The position numbers and the translations under genes are program-made. The notes beneath the pieces were generated by a model, which was not told where the DNA came from, searched no databases, and was given only the letters and a program-made list of their open reading frames with translations. Positions 9,627-18,180 of a stretch of DNA of 64,000 nt are shown here, piece after piece. Source of the stretch: Bacteroidales bacterium (GTDB lineage Bacteria > Bacteroidota > Bacteroidia > Bacteroidales > VadinHA17). Position 1 is the first letter of the stretch. Each line of letters starts with the position of its first letter. Location of the stretch: positions 61,800-125,799 of the forward strand of contig WOYX01000004.1 of assembly GCA_011620595.1 (NCBI GenBank), read 5' to 3'.

Positions 9627-10331
9627 ATGCAGATTTTTTATTGCGGAGAAATTTCTCACGGGAGAGCCCTATTCAGCCGGGAGGAGTCACGGCACTGCAT
9701 TAAAGTGCTGCGCATGAGAGGCGGAGAAGAGATCACCTTCACTGACGGACAGGGCAACCTTTACGAGGGAGTGATAAAGGAAGCCGACCCCTCTGCAATG
9801 TCCGCAACAGTCACCTCAGTGACACATGATTACGGAAGGAGGGGGTACAGGCTTCATATTGCAATCTCGCCACTTAAGAATGATGACAGGCTTGAATGGT
9901 TCATTGAAAAGGCCGTTGAAACAGGCATAGATGAAATTACCCCTCTCCTCTGTGCCAGGACCGAAAAGAGCAGGATAAGGAGGGAGAGACTGGAGGGTCT
10001 GATCCTCTCTGCCATGAAACAGTCGGTCAAAAGCTACCTGCCGCAATTGAACAATCCGGTCCGATTCTTCGACTTTATTGCCGGGCCGTATGAGGGCAAG
10101 AGGATCATTGCCTCCTGTGATCCGGCCGTTGAACGAATACCTGTAACCTCAGCCTTCAACCGGGGTGATGATGTGGTGATGATGATCGGTCCGGAGGGCG
10201 ACTTCACAACGGAGGAGGTCACTGCAGCCCTTCAGGCCGGATTTAAGCCTGTGCATATAGGTCCCAGCCGGCTCAGAACAGAAACAGCAGGCGTTGTGGC
10301 CTGCTGCTCTGTCTACCTGTCCAACTTGTGA
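9627..10331 (+). CDS. rsmE: 16S rRNA (uracil1498-N3)-methyltransferase
   Basis: Methylates N3 of U1498 in 16S rRNA using S-adenosylmethionine. The 234-residue protein has an N-terminal PUA-like domain (MQIFYCGEISHG...) and a C-terminal SPOUT domain with the knot signature MIGPEGDFTTEE and GPSRLRTETA at the end. The reading frame is open further upstream to 9543. The ATG at 9627 was chosen because homologues begin at this conserved MQIFYC segment and the upstream 28 codons lie in the divergent promoter gap. Confidence 0.95.
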   Translation: MQIFYCGEISHGRALFSREESRHCIKVLRMRGGEEITFTDGQGNLYEGVIKEADPSAMSATVTSVTHDYGRRGYRLHIAISPLKNDDRLEWFIEKAVETGIDEITPLLCARTEKSRIRRERLEGLILSAMKQSVKSYLPQLNNPVRFFDFIAGPYEGKRIIASCDPAVERIPVTSAFNRGDDVVMMIGPEGDFTTEEVTAALQAGFKPVHIGPSRLRTETAGVVACCSVYLSNL

Positions 10332-10335
10332 CCTG

Positions 10336-10560
10336 TCACCCTCCCGGGATAAAGTCAAATGCTTCTTCTATTCTTTTCAGCGGCAGGTTATAGAATTCCG
10401 TGTAACGGCATCTCTCACATATAACCGCTGTATAACGCCTCCCAGGTATACTGAACACCTGGGTGAACTGGCTGTGCTGCATAATCACACCTTTTACTTC
10501 TTATTGCCTTCCCCCGCATTTCGGACAGGTATACTTAATCACTGGCGTTTCATTTTTCAT
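10336..10560 (-). pseudogene. Zn-ribbon protein (DUF2082-like) broken by an in-frame stop
   Basis: Reading the minus strand from the ATG at 10560 gives MKNETPVIKYTCPKCGGRQ, then a TAA (10501-10503). The same frame continues for 54 more codons with a second zinc knuckle (VICERCRYTEFYNLP) before a TGA at 10336. The two CxxC pairs and the ICERCRYTEFY ending match the short Zn-ribbon nucleic-acid-binding family PF09855. The interrupted codon sits where homologues usually have Tyr, so a point mutation is the simplest cause. It overlaps the end of the Arc-like gene by 11 bases and would be translated after it. It ends 4 bases from convergent rsmE. Confidence 0.75.
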
Positions 10561-10735
10561 CACTCTTTTCGTTTTTGTTCTCATTTTTTGTCTTCAGACG
10601 TCCGGCCTTGCGCAGTGCCTGGTCAAGAATCCATTCTATCTGACCGTTGGTGCTGCGAAACTCGTCAGAGGCCCATTTCTCTATGGCACCAAGCTTGTCC
10701 GGATCCATCCGCAAGACGAATGACTTCTTCTGCAT
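10550..10735 (-). CDS. Arc-like ribbon-helix-helix protein
   Basis: A 61-residue basic protein with an Arc/MetJ-type fold signature. A short N-terminal strand KKSFVLRMDP is followed by two helices ending in NGQIEWILDQALRKAG, as in Arc-family DNA-binding proteins. In Bacteroidota a protein of this type commonly follows an SPFH-domain gene and precedes a Zn-ribbon gene. Here both partners are damaged while this frame is intact. It starts 2 bases after the stop of the truncated SPFH gene. Role unknown; it could be an orphan DNA-binding protein or simply the not-yet-mutated part of a dead module. Confidence 0.75.
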   Translation of the reverse strand: MQKKSFVLRMDPDKLGAIEKWASDEFRSTNGQIEWILDQALRKAGRLKTKNENKNEKSDEK

Positions 10736-10737
10736 GA

Positions 10738-10986
10738 CTACTGATGCAGGGTGCCGGTGTTGATGATCGGATTGGGATCCTTGTCACCGCACAGCACCAT
10801 CACCATAGATTCATTCGGGTTGACTACCATCAGTCCCGGAAGGATGAGTAAGGAAACTATAATCAGTACCACCCCCAGCCAGATGATCTCATGAATGAAC
10901 GCAAAAACCACTGCTGTCAGAACCGGCAGTCCCAGCAAGAGGAAAAGATACCCTGATGCTGCCCTGAAAATTTTTTCTTCTTTCAT
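10738..10986 (-). pseudogene. N-terminal stub of an SPFH/band-7 membrane protein
   Basis: Only 82 residues remain of a family that normally has about 280-300. The stub keeps the polar N-terminus, two membrane helices (about residues 13-31 and 34-52) and the opening of the SPFH domain, PGLMVVNPNESMVMVLCG. It then runs into an unrelated tail and a TAG directly before the Arc-like gene. The whole SPFH fold and coiled coil are missing, consistent with a deletion of roughly 600 bp between the stub and the Arc-like gene. The stub could still be expressed as a small membrane protein. Confidence 0.75.
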
Positions 10987-11013
10987 AATATTTGATATTA
11001 TTTTGATATCACT

Positions 11014-11042
11014 AATATATCATATCAAATCATAAAAGTCAA
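11014..11042 (-). promoter_or_regulatory. Sigma70-like promoter of the SPFH module
   Basis: On the minus strand TTGACT (11037-11042) and TATATT (11014-11019) are separated by exactly 17 bases, close to the classical -35/-10 consensus rather than the Bacteroidota -33/-7 pattern. Predicted initiation near 11007 gives a leader of about 20 bases to the ATG at 10986. The region is AT-rich, so chance similarity is possible. Confidence 0.4.
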
Positions 11043-11061
11043 GTAAAAACGAAAAAAAAAT

Positions 11062-11069
11062 TACATTTG
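11062..11069 (+). promoter_or_regulatory. -7 element TACATTTG before the methyltransferase
   Basis: A perfect TAnnTTTG match ends 4 bases before the ATG at 11074. Transcription would start at or next to the start codon, implying a leaderless mRNA or a downstream start. Confidence 0.4.
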
Positions 11070-11073
11070 GGCC

Positions 11074-11871
11074 ATGCATGAACGTCACAGCGACCGTGAG
11101 CTCTATTTCAGGGAGCAGGCACATACCACTTCAAGGCATGTTATTCCATTCATTGAGAGCATCATGCCTATTAACGATTCGATGTCGGTGCTGGAGATAG
11201 GGTGTGGTGAAGGGGGAAACCTCCTGCCGTTTCTTGAGGCGGGATGCAGTCGTCTGACGGGTATAGACCTTTCAGAAAACAAGATTGAGAATGCCCGCAG
11301 CTTTTATTCCGCAATTCCCGGAGGAGACAGGATTGAGTTCATTGCGTCTGACATTTATGATTCAGCCCCGGCAGGCTCCTTTGATCTGGTGATGATGCGT
11401 GATGTACTTGAACATATTCACGACCAGGCACGGTTCATAGGGTTTGTAAAGAGGTTTATCAATCGCGGCGGTATCCTGTTTATTGCCTTTCCTCCATGGA
11501 ACAACCCCTTCGGGGGGCACCAGCAGATGTGTGAAAGCAGGGTTCTTTCGAAGCTTCCCTGGATTCATCTCCTTCCACGCAGGATATACAGGTGGCTCCT
11601 GCGCACTGCGGGAGAGACCCCGGCCCGTATTGAAGGTCTTCTTGAGATAAAGGATACCGGCATTAATATCGGCCGGTTTGAGAGGATTGTAAAGAGAGAG
11701 GGATTCTCCATCCAGAGAAAGTCCCTCTGGCTTATAAATCCAAATTTTGAGATCAAGTTCGGCCTCCGTCCCCGCAGGCTGCCTTACCTCCTGGGTGAAA
11801 TCCCCTATCTCAGAAACTTCATGGCAACCACAGGCTACTATATTATTTCAATGCCTCCTCAAGAGCCCTGA
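11074..11871 (+). CDS. Class I SAM-dependent methyltransferase
   Basis: A 265-residue methyltransferase of the UbiE/Methyltransf_11 type with unknown substrate. SAM-binding motif I is VLEIGCGEGGNL (about residues 39-50), the acidic ribose-binding motif is LTGIDLSE, and motif IV/V is SFDLVMMRDVLEHI, which resembles enzymes acting on lipids or small molecules. The C-terminal third is rich in Arg and aromatic residues. Monocistronic. Its 3' end overlaps the convergent metallopeptidase gene by 29 bases. The alternative in-frame start at residue 32 would remove little of the core. Confidence 0.85.
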   Translation: MHERHSDRELYFREQAHTTSRHVIPFIESIMPINDSMSVLEIGCGEGGNLLPFLEAGCSRLTGIDLSENKIENARSFYSAIPGGDRIEFIASDIYDSAPAGSFDLVMMRDVLEHIHDQARFIGFVKRFINRGGILFIAFPPWNNPFGGHQQMCESRVLSKLPWIHLLPRRIYRWLLRTAGETPARIEGLLEIKDTGINIGRFERIVKREGFSIQRKSLWLINPNFEIKFGLRPRRLPYLLGEIPYLRNFMATTGYYIISMPPQEP

Positions 11872-13876
11872 TAACGGGCTGTGCCGAGATCTTTACTCCT
11901 GCGGCCTGGTTCATCCAATGCTGTGGTGTGAGGCGTCCGAGACTGTACATGCGGTCAATCTCATCAGAGAAATCCTTGCCTTTCAGGTGATCTTCAATCT
12001 GAAACTGGATTATCTGTCCGTAGGCATAGTTCTGAAGGTAAAGAGGTCCGTTGATCATGTGCGAATAGATGGCCAGCAACGGTGAGTCACTCACCCCCAT
12101 TACCGGAGCAAAATATTTGTTCCAGACCTCAACTGCCGTCCTGACTGTCTGTTCCCTGAGCTCTGCGGGTGTAGCCTGCTGGTTCTCATAGAGCCACTTC
12201 CATAACTTCATCTCCACCATGCTGACCCCCATTATCTCCATCAGTGACCATGCAGCATCGAGTGTCTGGAGGCTCTCCTTCTCCGGGTTGTCCTCCTTCA
12301 TGCCGAGAAGCATGAGGTCACGGTCCTGGAATAGGAATGCCGTTGCCTCTGTGAATGCTGTGTTTGGCACACCGGATAGCATGTAATAGTCAACATCATA
12401 GAGAGAGATTGTCTGTTCCACATTATGACCGAACTCGTGGACGGCAATATTGTAGCCCTTGTAGTCCATGCCCTTGTCCGAGACGCGGGTACGAAGGTGC
12501 GATACTGCTCCCTTCATCCCGGCACCCCAGGCATGGCCTGAGCCTCTGGCAGGATCAACTACTATCCTGTCAGCGATCTGTTTTGCCCTCTCGGGTGACC
12601 ATCCCAGCTTTACGAGCATGGCCGGCATACCCATTTTGAAAGCGGCGGGGGTCGGATAGAGGGCTGAAGTCCTGGCAGTAAGAAGGCTCTCGGGGATTGA
12701 GCTTCTCGATTTGAATCCGTCATACCAGATGTCATAGGGCCGCAGATCGCGTCCCAGCCTTGATTCAATAACCTCACCAAGTTTCTTCAGCTGTGGTGAA
12801 CTGAGATATTCATCAAAGAGAGCCTCCGTATCTTCCTGTGAAATTTCCATACCGCCGGAGAAACTTCGGAGAATGGCGGTGTTCATCCCCGGAACATAAG
12901 GGTCAATAGCCCTCTCCGAGTTGAAAATATTCAGAAGATGCGAATAACGGGTATCCGGCTCAGCATCCAGCTCAACGACAGAGCCATTCTGCACTGTCTT
13001 ATTGGAATAGGGAAACCATTCATATTCAGCGCTGTTAATGACTTTCCCGGGTATCTCCTGACGGATGATGCGCTCCATGACCCTGTAAACCATCTCCTGC
13101 TTCTCTGCACCGTTTTCCTTGTCGGCATAATTCGATTTGATTTCGTCACGCAGGTTCCAGTGAGAAAGGAGTATCATATCATCGGGAAAAAGCTGCTTTC
13201 CGTCGTCCGTACGCAGCTTCCCCATATGTATATTGTATTCTGCGATATACATCTCCGCGTTACCCATTGCCACCGTTGCGGCCTGGTTCAGTTCGGCCGG
13301 CACACGTGATACAAACTGGTCACCGAGCCGTGCCATTGCCCACTCTTCGCGGCTCCATCCCGAACCAAGTTCCTCCTTTTCCGCAAGGGTATAGTATGGG
13401 AAGTTGAGGGCTATCACAAAGGCAATCCTGTTATTGTAGAAATCGGTCTGCAGATGTGAGCCCACGGAGTAGTTGCCGAACATGCGGTCTACCTTGTCAA
13501 TCTCACCGACAGCCTCGTCAAGCACCTTCCTCAGATCAATCGTGATCTCGTTCATGTTACCCGAGAGCGACTCGAAGTAGTTGCTGACCTTCAAAAAGAC
13601 ATCCCTCCGTTTTCCCGGATCAGAGATGTAGTTGGCGGCAACAAAATCGGCAAACTCCTCAGAGGTGCCGTCCTCCGCCCTCCAGAGTGATGCGGCATGC
13701 TTCACTCCCTTTTCGAGCAGCATTTTATTAGCCCGGGGTTGTTCTTCAATTACACGATCTACAACACCTGCAATCACTGTATCACCGATGAAGCCGGATG
13801 CTGTCACTTCAACCTTTTTGTCCGCTGAGGAACAGGCAGTCAGTACCAGGGTCATAAGAACCAGTATTTTTCTCAT
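11843..13876 (-). CDS. HEFGH zinc metallopeptidase lipoprotein
   Basis: A 677-residue protein with a lipoprotein signal peptide (lipobox VLTACSS, Cys at 15), so probably anchored in a membrane facing the periplasm. The zinc motif HEFGH lies near residues 478-482 and a downstream glutamate in FTEATAFLF, about 29 residues later, is the likely third ligand. This is a gluzincin arrangement as in M3-like oligopeptidases. The N-terminal 450 residues are mainly helical. Substrate not identifiable. It is transcribed alone, with a hairpin between it and the sigma-factor operon upstream. Confidence 0.8.
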   Translation of the reverse strand: MRKILVLMTLVLTACSSADKKVEVTASGFIGDTVIAGVVDRVIEEQPRANKMLLEKGVKHAASLWRAEDGTSEEFADFVAANYISDPGKRRDVFLKVSNYFESLSGNMNEITIDLRKVLDEAVGEIDKVDRMFGNYSVGSHLQTDFYNNRIAFVIALNFPYYTLAEKEELGSGWSREEWAMARLGDQFVSRVPAELNQAATVAMGNAEMYIAEYNIHMGKLRTDDGKQLFPDDMILLSHWNLRDEIKSNYADKENGAEKQEMVYRVMERIIRQEIPGKVINSAEYEWFPYSNKTVQNGSVVELDAEPDTRYSHLLNIFNSERAIDPYVPGMNTAILRSFSGGMEISQEDTEALFDEYLSSPQLKKLGEVIESRLGRDLRPYDIWYDGFKSRSSIPESLLTARTSALYPTPAAFKMGMPAMLVKLGWSPERAKQIADRIVVDPARGSGHAWGAGMKGAVSHLRTRVSDKGMDYKGYNIAVHEFGHNVEQTISLYDVDYYMLSGVPNTAFTEATAFLFQDRDLMLLGMKEDNPEKESLQTLDAAWSLMEIMGVSMVEMKLWKWLYENQQATPAELREQTVRTAVEVWNKYFAPVMGVSDSPLLAIYSHMINGPLYLQNYAYGQIIQFQIEDHLKGKDFSDEIDRMYSLGRLTPQHWMNQAAGVKISAQPVIRALEEALK

Positions 13877-13947
13877 TTTAATCTTGTTTTTGCTAAGGTA
13901 AAAAAATCGTCACACAAAAATGAAATCCTGTGCCATGGATATAACAA

Positions 13948-13973
13948 ATGAGGCTTTCTTCCGAAAGCCTCAT
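13948..13973 (-). terminator. Terminator hairpin after the sigma-factor operon
   Basis: An 11-bp perfect stem (ATGAGGCTTTC / GAAAGCCTCAT) with a 4-base loop lies 37 bases beyond the stop of the 71-residue gene. On the minus strand a T-containing stretch follows. Confidence 0.7.
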
Positions 13974-14010
13974 CATATATCAGCCGGATTACCGGCTATG
14001 GACTCAGGAT

Positions 14011-14226
14011 CTATTTCCCGGACTTCCGGGCTTTTTTGCGTCTGATCTTTTCAAACAAGTCTGCAACAACATCATCAGAGGGCTGATCCTCCATGTCGGG
14101 AAGCAAAACGCTCAGGGCCGAATCAATACCAAAGGCATCAGCTATCAGGTCTGAAGGTGTATTGGTAACCTCGAAATAAGAAAGCAAGAGGGTAGAATTC
14201 TTATCCATAGGCGTTTTTGTTCTCAT
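14011..14226 (-). CDS. Small conserved-type protein downstream of the ECF sigma gene
   Basis: A 71-residue protein without signal peptide or membrane helix: a central acidic helix-forming part (SALSVLLPDMEDQPSDD) and a very basic tail (KIRRKKARKSGK). I do not recognise the family. It starts 34 bases after the ECF sigma factor stop and precedes a strong terminator, so it is the second gene of that operon. A role as modulator of the sigma factor is possible but unproven; it lacks the membrane span of typical anti-sigma factors. Confidence 0.6.
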   Translation of the reverse strand: MRTKTPMDKNSTLLLSYFEVTNTPSDLIADAFGIDSALSVLLPDMEDQPSDDVVADLFEKIRRKKARKSGK

Positions 14227-14260
14227 AAAAGAGAAACGCCACGCATAATCAAAAATTGTA

Positions 14261-14848
14261 TCAGCTAAGTGAAAGGGTGATATTTTTTTCCACCATTATT
14301 TTACGCATGTTGATAAGTGCATAACGCATCCTGCCAAGGGCAGTATTGATACTGACACCTGTCATGTCGGCAATCTCCTTGAAGCTCATTCCGGCATAAT
14401 GCCTCATGATTACCACCTCACGCTGGTCTTCCGGCAGTCCGTTTATCAGGCTCCTCACGTCACGCATCACCTGCCTGCGCACAATGACATCCTCAACATT
14501 GTCATCCGACAGTTTCCTTGAGTTGAGCAGGTCTGCCTCGTAGTCATCGTTAAGGACTATACCCATCTGTTTCTCGTGTCTGAAGTGGTCAATGATCAGG
14601 TTATGAGCTATACGCATCACCCACGAAATAAACCTTCCGTCATCCTGGTACCGGCCGGCGCGGATTGACTGTACCACCTTCAGGAAAGTGTCCTGGAAGA
14701 CGTCGTCGGCCAGATCGCGGTTGCGAATGTAAAGGCTGATATAAGAATAGACTTTGCTTTTGTGGCGCAGGATAAGCAGCTCTATGCTTCTTTCATTACC
14801 GTCTACGTAGCTCTTAATAAGCTCATAATCGGTCATTTTACTCTTCAT
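14261..14848 (-). CDS. ECF-family RNA polymerase sigma factor
   Basis: A 195-residue group 4 sigma factor. Region 2 includes DLADDVFQDTFLKV and the -10-binding segment FISWVMRIAHNLIIDHFR (about 72-90). Region 4 carries the HTH with GMSFKEIADMTGVSINTALGRMRYA (about 150-175). An acidic linker of about 30 residues separates them. No transmembrane anti-sigma gene is adjacent; the only partner is the 71-residue protein downstream. An internal Met at residue 5 (14836) is an alternative start. Confidence 0.93.
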   Translation of the reverse strand: MKSKMTDYELIKSYVDGNERSIELLILRHKSKVYSYISLYIRNRDLADDVFQDTFLKVVQSIRAGRYQDDGRFISWVMRIAHNLIIDHFRHEKQMGIVLNDDYEADLLNSRKLSDDNVEDVIVRRQVMRDVRSLINGLPEDQREVVIMRHYAGMSFKEIADMTGVSINTALGRMRYALINMRKIMVEKNITLSLS

Positions 14849-15223
14849 AACTAACTCTTTTGGTTCACGAGTACAGTTATACGATAGGCGGCCCTCCTTT
14901 GTTTCGTTTGTGTTTTTTTCTGTTGGGTTATACGGATTGTATTACCCTATTGTTTCATTAGATGATTAAACTATTATTTCATTGGTCTAATGGAATTTAC
15001 ATGAAACAAGATAATCATTCCCCTGTGTGTCTGCTCATGTAAGTTTCATTCGTAAATCTATAATACTGACTGCAATGGTTGAATGTAACCTGCATGAAAA
15101 ATAACGGAAAATTCCTTATGTAAGATCTTCTTCATGCAAGTTGCGCTTATACTCAAGGCAAAGAAAACAAAATTTAATCAATACAAAATCATTAATTTTG
15201 GCTTTTTCGCAAACGGAGATCGC
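14849..15223. other. AT-rich divergent gap between the sigma operon and uvrA
   Basis: 375 bases with no supported gene. The frame of uvrA is open back to 15134, but the promoter element at 15193-15200 argues that this part is untranscribed leader DNA. Near-repeats of ATGAAA/TTTCAT occur (around 14954, 14978, 15001, 15048 and 15094), which could be binding sites; I cannot assign them. Confidence 0.4.
15193..15200 (+). promoter_or_regulatory. -7 element TAATTTTG of uvrA
   Basis: A perfect TAnnTTTG match 23 bases before the ATG at 15224. It gives a leader of about 20 bases and supports 15224 rather than 15134 as the uvrA start. Confidence 0.6.
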
Positions 15224-18031
15224 ATGAAGGGTAATATTGAAATCAAGGGAGCAAGAGTACATAACCTAAAGAATATAACCCTGACAATTCCCCGTGACAG
15301 CCTCATAGTCATAACCGGAGTATCAGGGTCCGGAAAGTCTTCACTTGCATTTGACACCATATATGCCGAAGGTCAGAGGAGATATGTGGAGAGTCTCTCC
15401 TCCTACGCGAGGCAGTTTCTCGGGCGCATGAACAAGCCCGATGTAGATTTCATCAACGGCATACCTCCGGCCATAGCCATCGAGCAGAAGGTCAACACCC
15501 GCAATCCCAGGTCAACGGTCGGCACCAGCACCGAGATCTACGATTACCTGCGGCTGCTCTGGGCCCGTGTCGGACATACCATCTCTCCCATCTCCGGCAG
15601 GGAAGTAAGAAAACATACCGTTGATGACGTGGTTAATTACCTTGCCGCGTTGCCTGAAGGAAGCCGCATTCTGCTGACAGCCCCAGTGGATGTACCGGAA
15701 GATGTTGATCCGTCAGAGTTTATCAGCTTCCTGTTGAAACAGGGTTATAACCGCATAAGTACCGAAAAGGGTCTTGTGAGGCTCGATGATGAGGGTGCTG
15801 CAGACCTGATTGGCAAGATGCCACGGCTTGACCTTATAATAGACAGGTTCCCGACAGGACACAGCCCTGAAGAGCTGAGCCGTGCCGCCGACTCAGTGCA
15901 GACAGCATTTCTCACCGGAAGGGGGCATATCACCCTTACCGTGACTGATGAAGAGACAACACAGAGTGTTAGTTTCTCTGATAAATTCGAGGAAGATGGT
16001 ATCACCTTTGAAGAGCCGACCGAACACCTCTTCAGCTTTAATTCACCCATTGGCGCCTGCCCCGAATGTGAGGGATACGGTAAGGTAATAGGTATCGATG
16101 AAAACCTTGTCATACCCGATGAAAACCTCTCGGTATATGATGACGCCATCGCCTGCTGGAGGGGAGAGACGATGAAGCAATGGAAGGAGAGGCTCATATA
16201 CAATGCTGACAAGTTTGACTTCCCCATTCATAAACCCTGGCACAGGCTCACTCCCGAACAGAAGGCCCTGGTATGGAGCGGTAACAGGTATTTCTTCGGA
16301 CTGAACCAGTTTTTCCAGCATCTCGAGGAGAAGAAATACAAGATACAGTACAGGGTCATGCTCAGCCGCTACAGGGGCAAGCGCACATGTCCCTCCTGCG
16401 ATGGCAACAGGCTCCGCAAGGAGGCCGGTTGGGTGAAGGTAGGCGGCAGGTCCATTACGGAGATAGCCGCCATGCCGGTGAGTGAAGCTCATGAGTTCTT
16501 TGAACACCTGACCCTCAACGGTGAGGAGAGAGAGATAGCAGGGCGGCTTCTTAAGGAGATACAGCAGCGACTGGGATTTCTCGTGAATGTGGGGCTAAGC
16601 TACCTGACCCTTCACAGGCTCTCCAACACGCTATCAGGAGGAGAGTCGCAGCGCATCAACCTCGCCACCTCACTGGGCAGCAGCCTGGTGGGATCACTCT
16701 ATATTCTTGATGAGCCCAGCATCGGACTCCATCCCCGCGATACCAACCTTCTGGTGAACGTGCTTGAGGAACTGCGTGATCTTGGCAACACGGTTATTGT
16801 GGTAGAGCACGAGGAAGAGATCATCAGGGCCGCAGACCAGATAATAGATATGGGGCCGGCTGCCGGGACACATGGCGGAGAGGTGATCTACCAGGGAAGC
16901 GCACAGTTCCCGAAGAAGAACAGTTCCCTTACCGCGGCATACATGACCGGTATGATGCGTATTGAGGAGCCGGCAGTGCGGCGCAGATGGCACAGCTACA
17001 TAGCTGTAAAAGGTGCACGTGAGAATAACCTTAAGGATATTGATGTCAGATTCCCGCTCCATACCATTACTGCCGTGACGGGAGTCAGCGGTTCAGGCAA
17101 GAGCACGCTGGTACATGATATCCTCTTCAATGCACTCTCTTTGAAACTGGGTAACAACGGCCTGAAGCCGGGCCGCTTCACTGCAATGGAGGGAGACATG
17201 GCCGGCATCACGGCCGTGGAACTGATAGACCAGAACCCGATAGGCAAGTCAAGCCGCTCCAACCCCGTCACCTACCTTAAGGCCTTTGATGAAATCCGCA
17301 AGCTCTTCGCAGATCAGCAGGCCGCAGTACAATCGGGATTCAAGCCTGCCCACTTCTCATTCAATGTTGAAGGCGGACGGTGCGAGGAGTGCCAGGGCGA
17401 GGGCGTCATAAGAGTCGAGATGCAGTTTATGGCCGACGTGGAGCTGACATGTGAGACATGCAAGGGAATGCGCTTCAAGCGTGATATCCTGGATGTACGG
17501 TTCCGCGGCAGAAACATTTACGACGTGCTGGAAATGACCATTGACGAAGCGATAGAGTTCTTCGGCGAATGTAAGGATAAGAGCTGCAAGAAGATAGCTG
17601 ACAAGCTGAAACCGCTGGCAGATGTGGGCCTTGGGTATGTCAGGCTGGGGCAGTCGTCATCAACCCTCTCCGGCGGCGAGAGCCAGCGCGTCAAGCTGGC
17701 ATACTACCTGAGCCAGGAGAAGAGCAGCGAGAAAATGCTCTTCGTCTTCGACGAGCCCACCACCGGACTCCACTTTCACGATATCGGGAAGCTGATGAAA
17801 TCACTCAACGCCCTCGTCGATCACGGTCACTCGGTAATACTCATTGAACACAACGTGGAGGTTATCAAGTGCGCCGACTGGGTCATTGATCTCGGTCCTG
17901 AAGGAGGTGAAAAAGGAGGATATGTGGTATTTGAGGGAACCCCGGAGCAGCTTGCAGCATGCGAATCTTCACATACGGGAAAATATCTGAGAGCAAAGGT
18001 TTCCTCCTTCGGGAAGGCTGCAGGGAATTGA
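15224..18031 (+). CDS. uvrA: Excinuclease ABC subunit A
   Basis: DNA-damage recognition ATPase of nucleotide excision repair, working as a dimer with UvrB. The 935-residue protein has two ABC ATPase units. The first has Walker A GVSGSGKSS near residue 30 and signature LSGGESQRINLA. The second has GVSGSGKSTLV near residue 620 and LSGGESQRVKLA. Zinc-knuckle cysteines appear in CPECEGYG, in the inserted domain (CPSCDGNR) and in CEECQGEG with CETCKG. Homologues begin at the MKGNIEIKGARVHN segment, which matches the chosen ATG and the promoter. Confidence 0.98.
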   Translation: MKGNIEIKGARVHNLKNITLTIPRDSLIVITGVSGSGKSSLAFDTIYAEGQRRYVESLSSYARQFLGRMNKPDVDFINGIPPAIAIEQKVNTRNPRSTVGTSTEIYDYLRLLWARVGHTISPISGREVRKHTVDDVVNYLAALPEGSRILLTAPVDVPEDVDPSEFISFLLKQGYNRISTEKGLVRLDDEGAADLIGKMPRLDLIIDRFPTGHSPEELSRAADSVQTAFLTGRGHITLTVTDEETTQSVSFSDKFEEDGITFEEPTEHLFSFNSPIGACPECEGYGKVIGIDENLVIPDENLSVYDDAIACWRGETMKQWKERLIYNADKFDFPIHKPWHRLTPEQKALVWSGNRYFFGLNQFFQHLEEKKYKIQYRVMLSRYRGKRTCPSCDGNRLRKEAGWVKVGGRSITEIAAMPVSEAHEFFEHLTLNGEEREIAGRLLKEIQQRLGFLVNVGLSYLTLHRLSNTLSGGESQRINLATSLGSSLVGSLYILDEPSIGLHPRDTNLLVNVLEELRDLGNTVIVVEHEEEIIRAADQIIDMGPAAGTHGGEVIYQGSAQFPKKNSSLTAAYMTGMMRIEEPAVRRRWHSYIAVKGARENNLKDIDVRFPLHTITAVTGVSGSGKSTLVHDILFNALSLKLGNNGLKPGRFTAMEGDMAGITAVELIDQNPIGKSSRSNPVTYLKAFDEIRKLFADQQAAVQSGFKPAHFSFNVEGGRCEECQGEGVIRVEMQFMADVELTCETCKGMRFKRDILDVRFRGRNIYDVLEMTIDEAIEFFGECKDKSCKKIADKLKPLADVGLGYVRLGQSSSTLSGGESQRVKLAYYLSQEKSSEKMLFVFDEPTTGLHFHDIGKLMKSLNALVDHGHSVILIEHNVEVIKCADWVIDLGPEGGEKGGYVVFEGTPEQLAACESSHTGKYLRAKVSSFGKAAGN

Positions 18032-18176
18032 AAGAGATACTGATACAATCCATTTAATCAAACAGGCGGCTTTGATCTGTTCCGGTTACTCTGTGACTCT
18101 CAATATACTGTTCACTACCCGGATAAGAAACAATGTGTGATGGAGTTTAAAGCTACATATTAATTACAGTGAATTC
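18032..18176. other. Gap between uvrA and the sulfatase remnant
   Basis: 145 bases with no recognisable gene, promoter motif or hairpin. The missing C-terminal part of the sulfatase was searched for here on the minus strand and not found. Confidence 0.4.
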
Positions 18177-18180
18177 TCAA

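Noticed and set aside
10501-10503. In-frame TAA in the Zn-ribbon frame as programmed recoding or a Pyl/Sec-like codon
   Set aside because: The codon is TAA, not TAG or TGA, and the neighbouring SPFH gene is independently truncated; simple decay is more economical.
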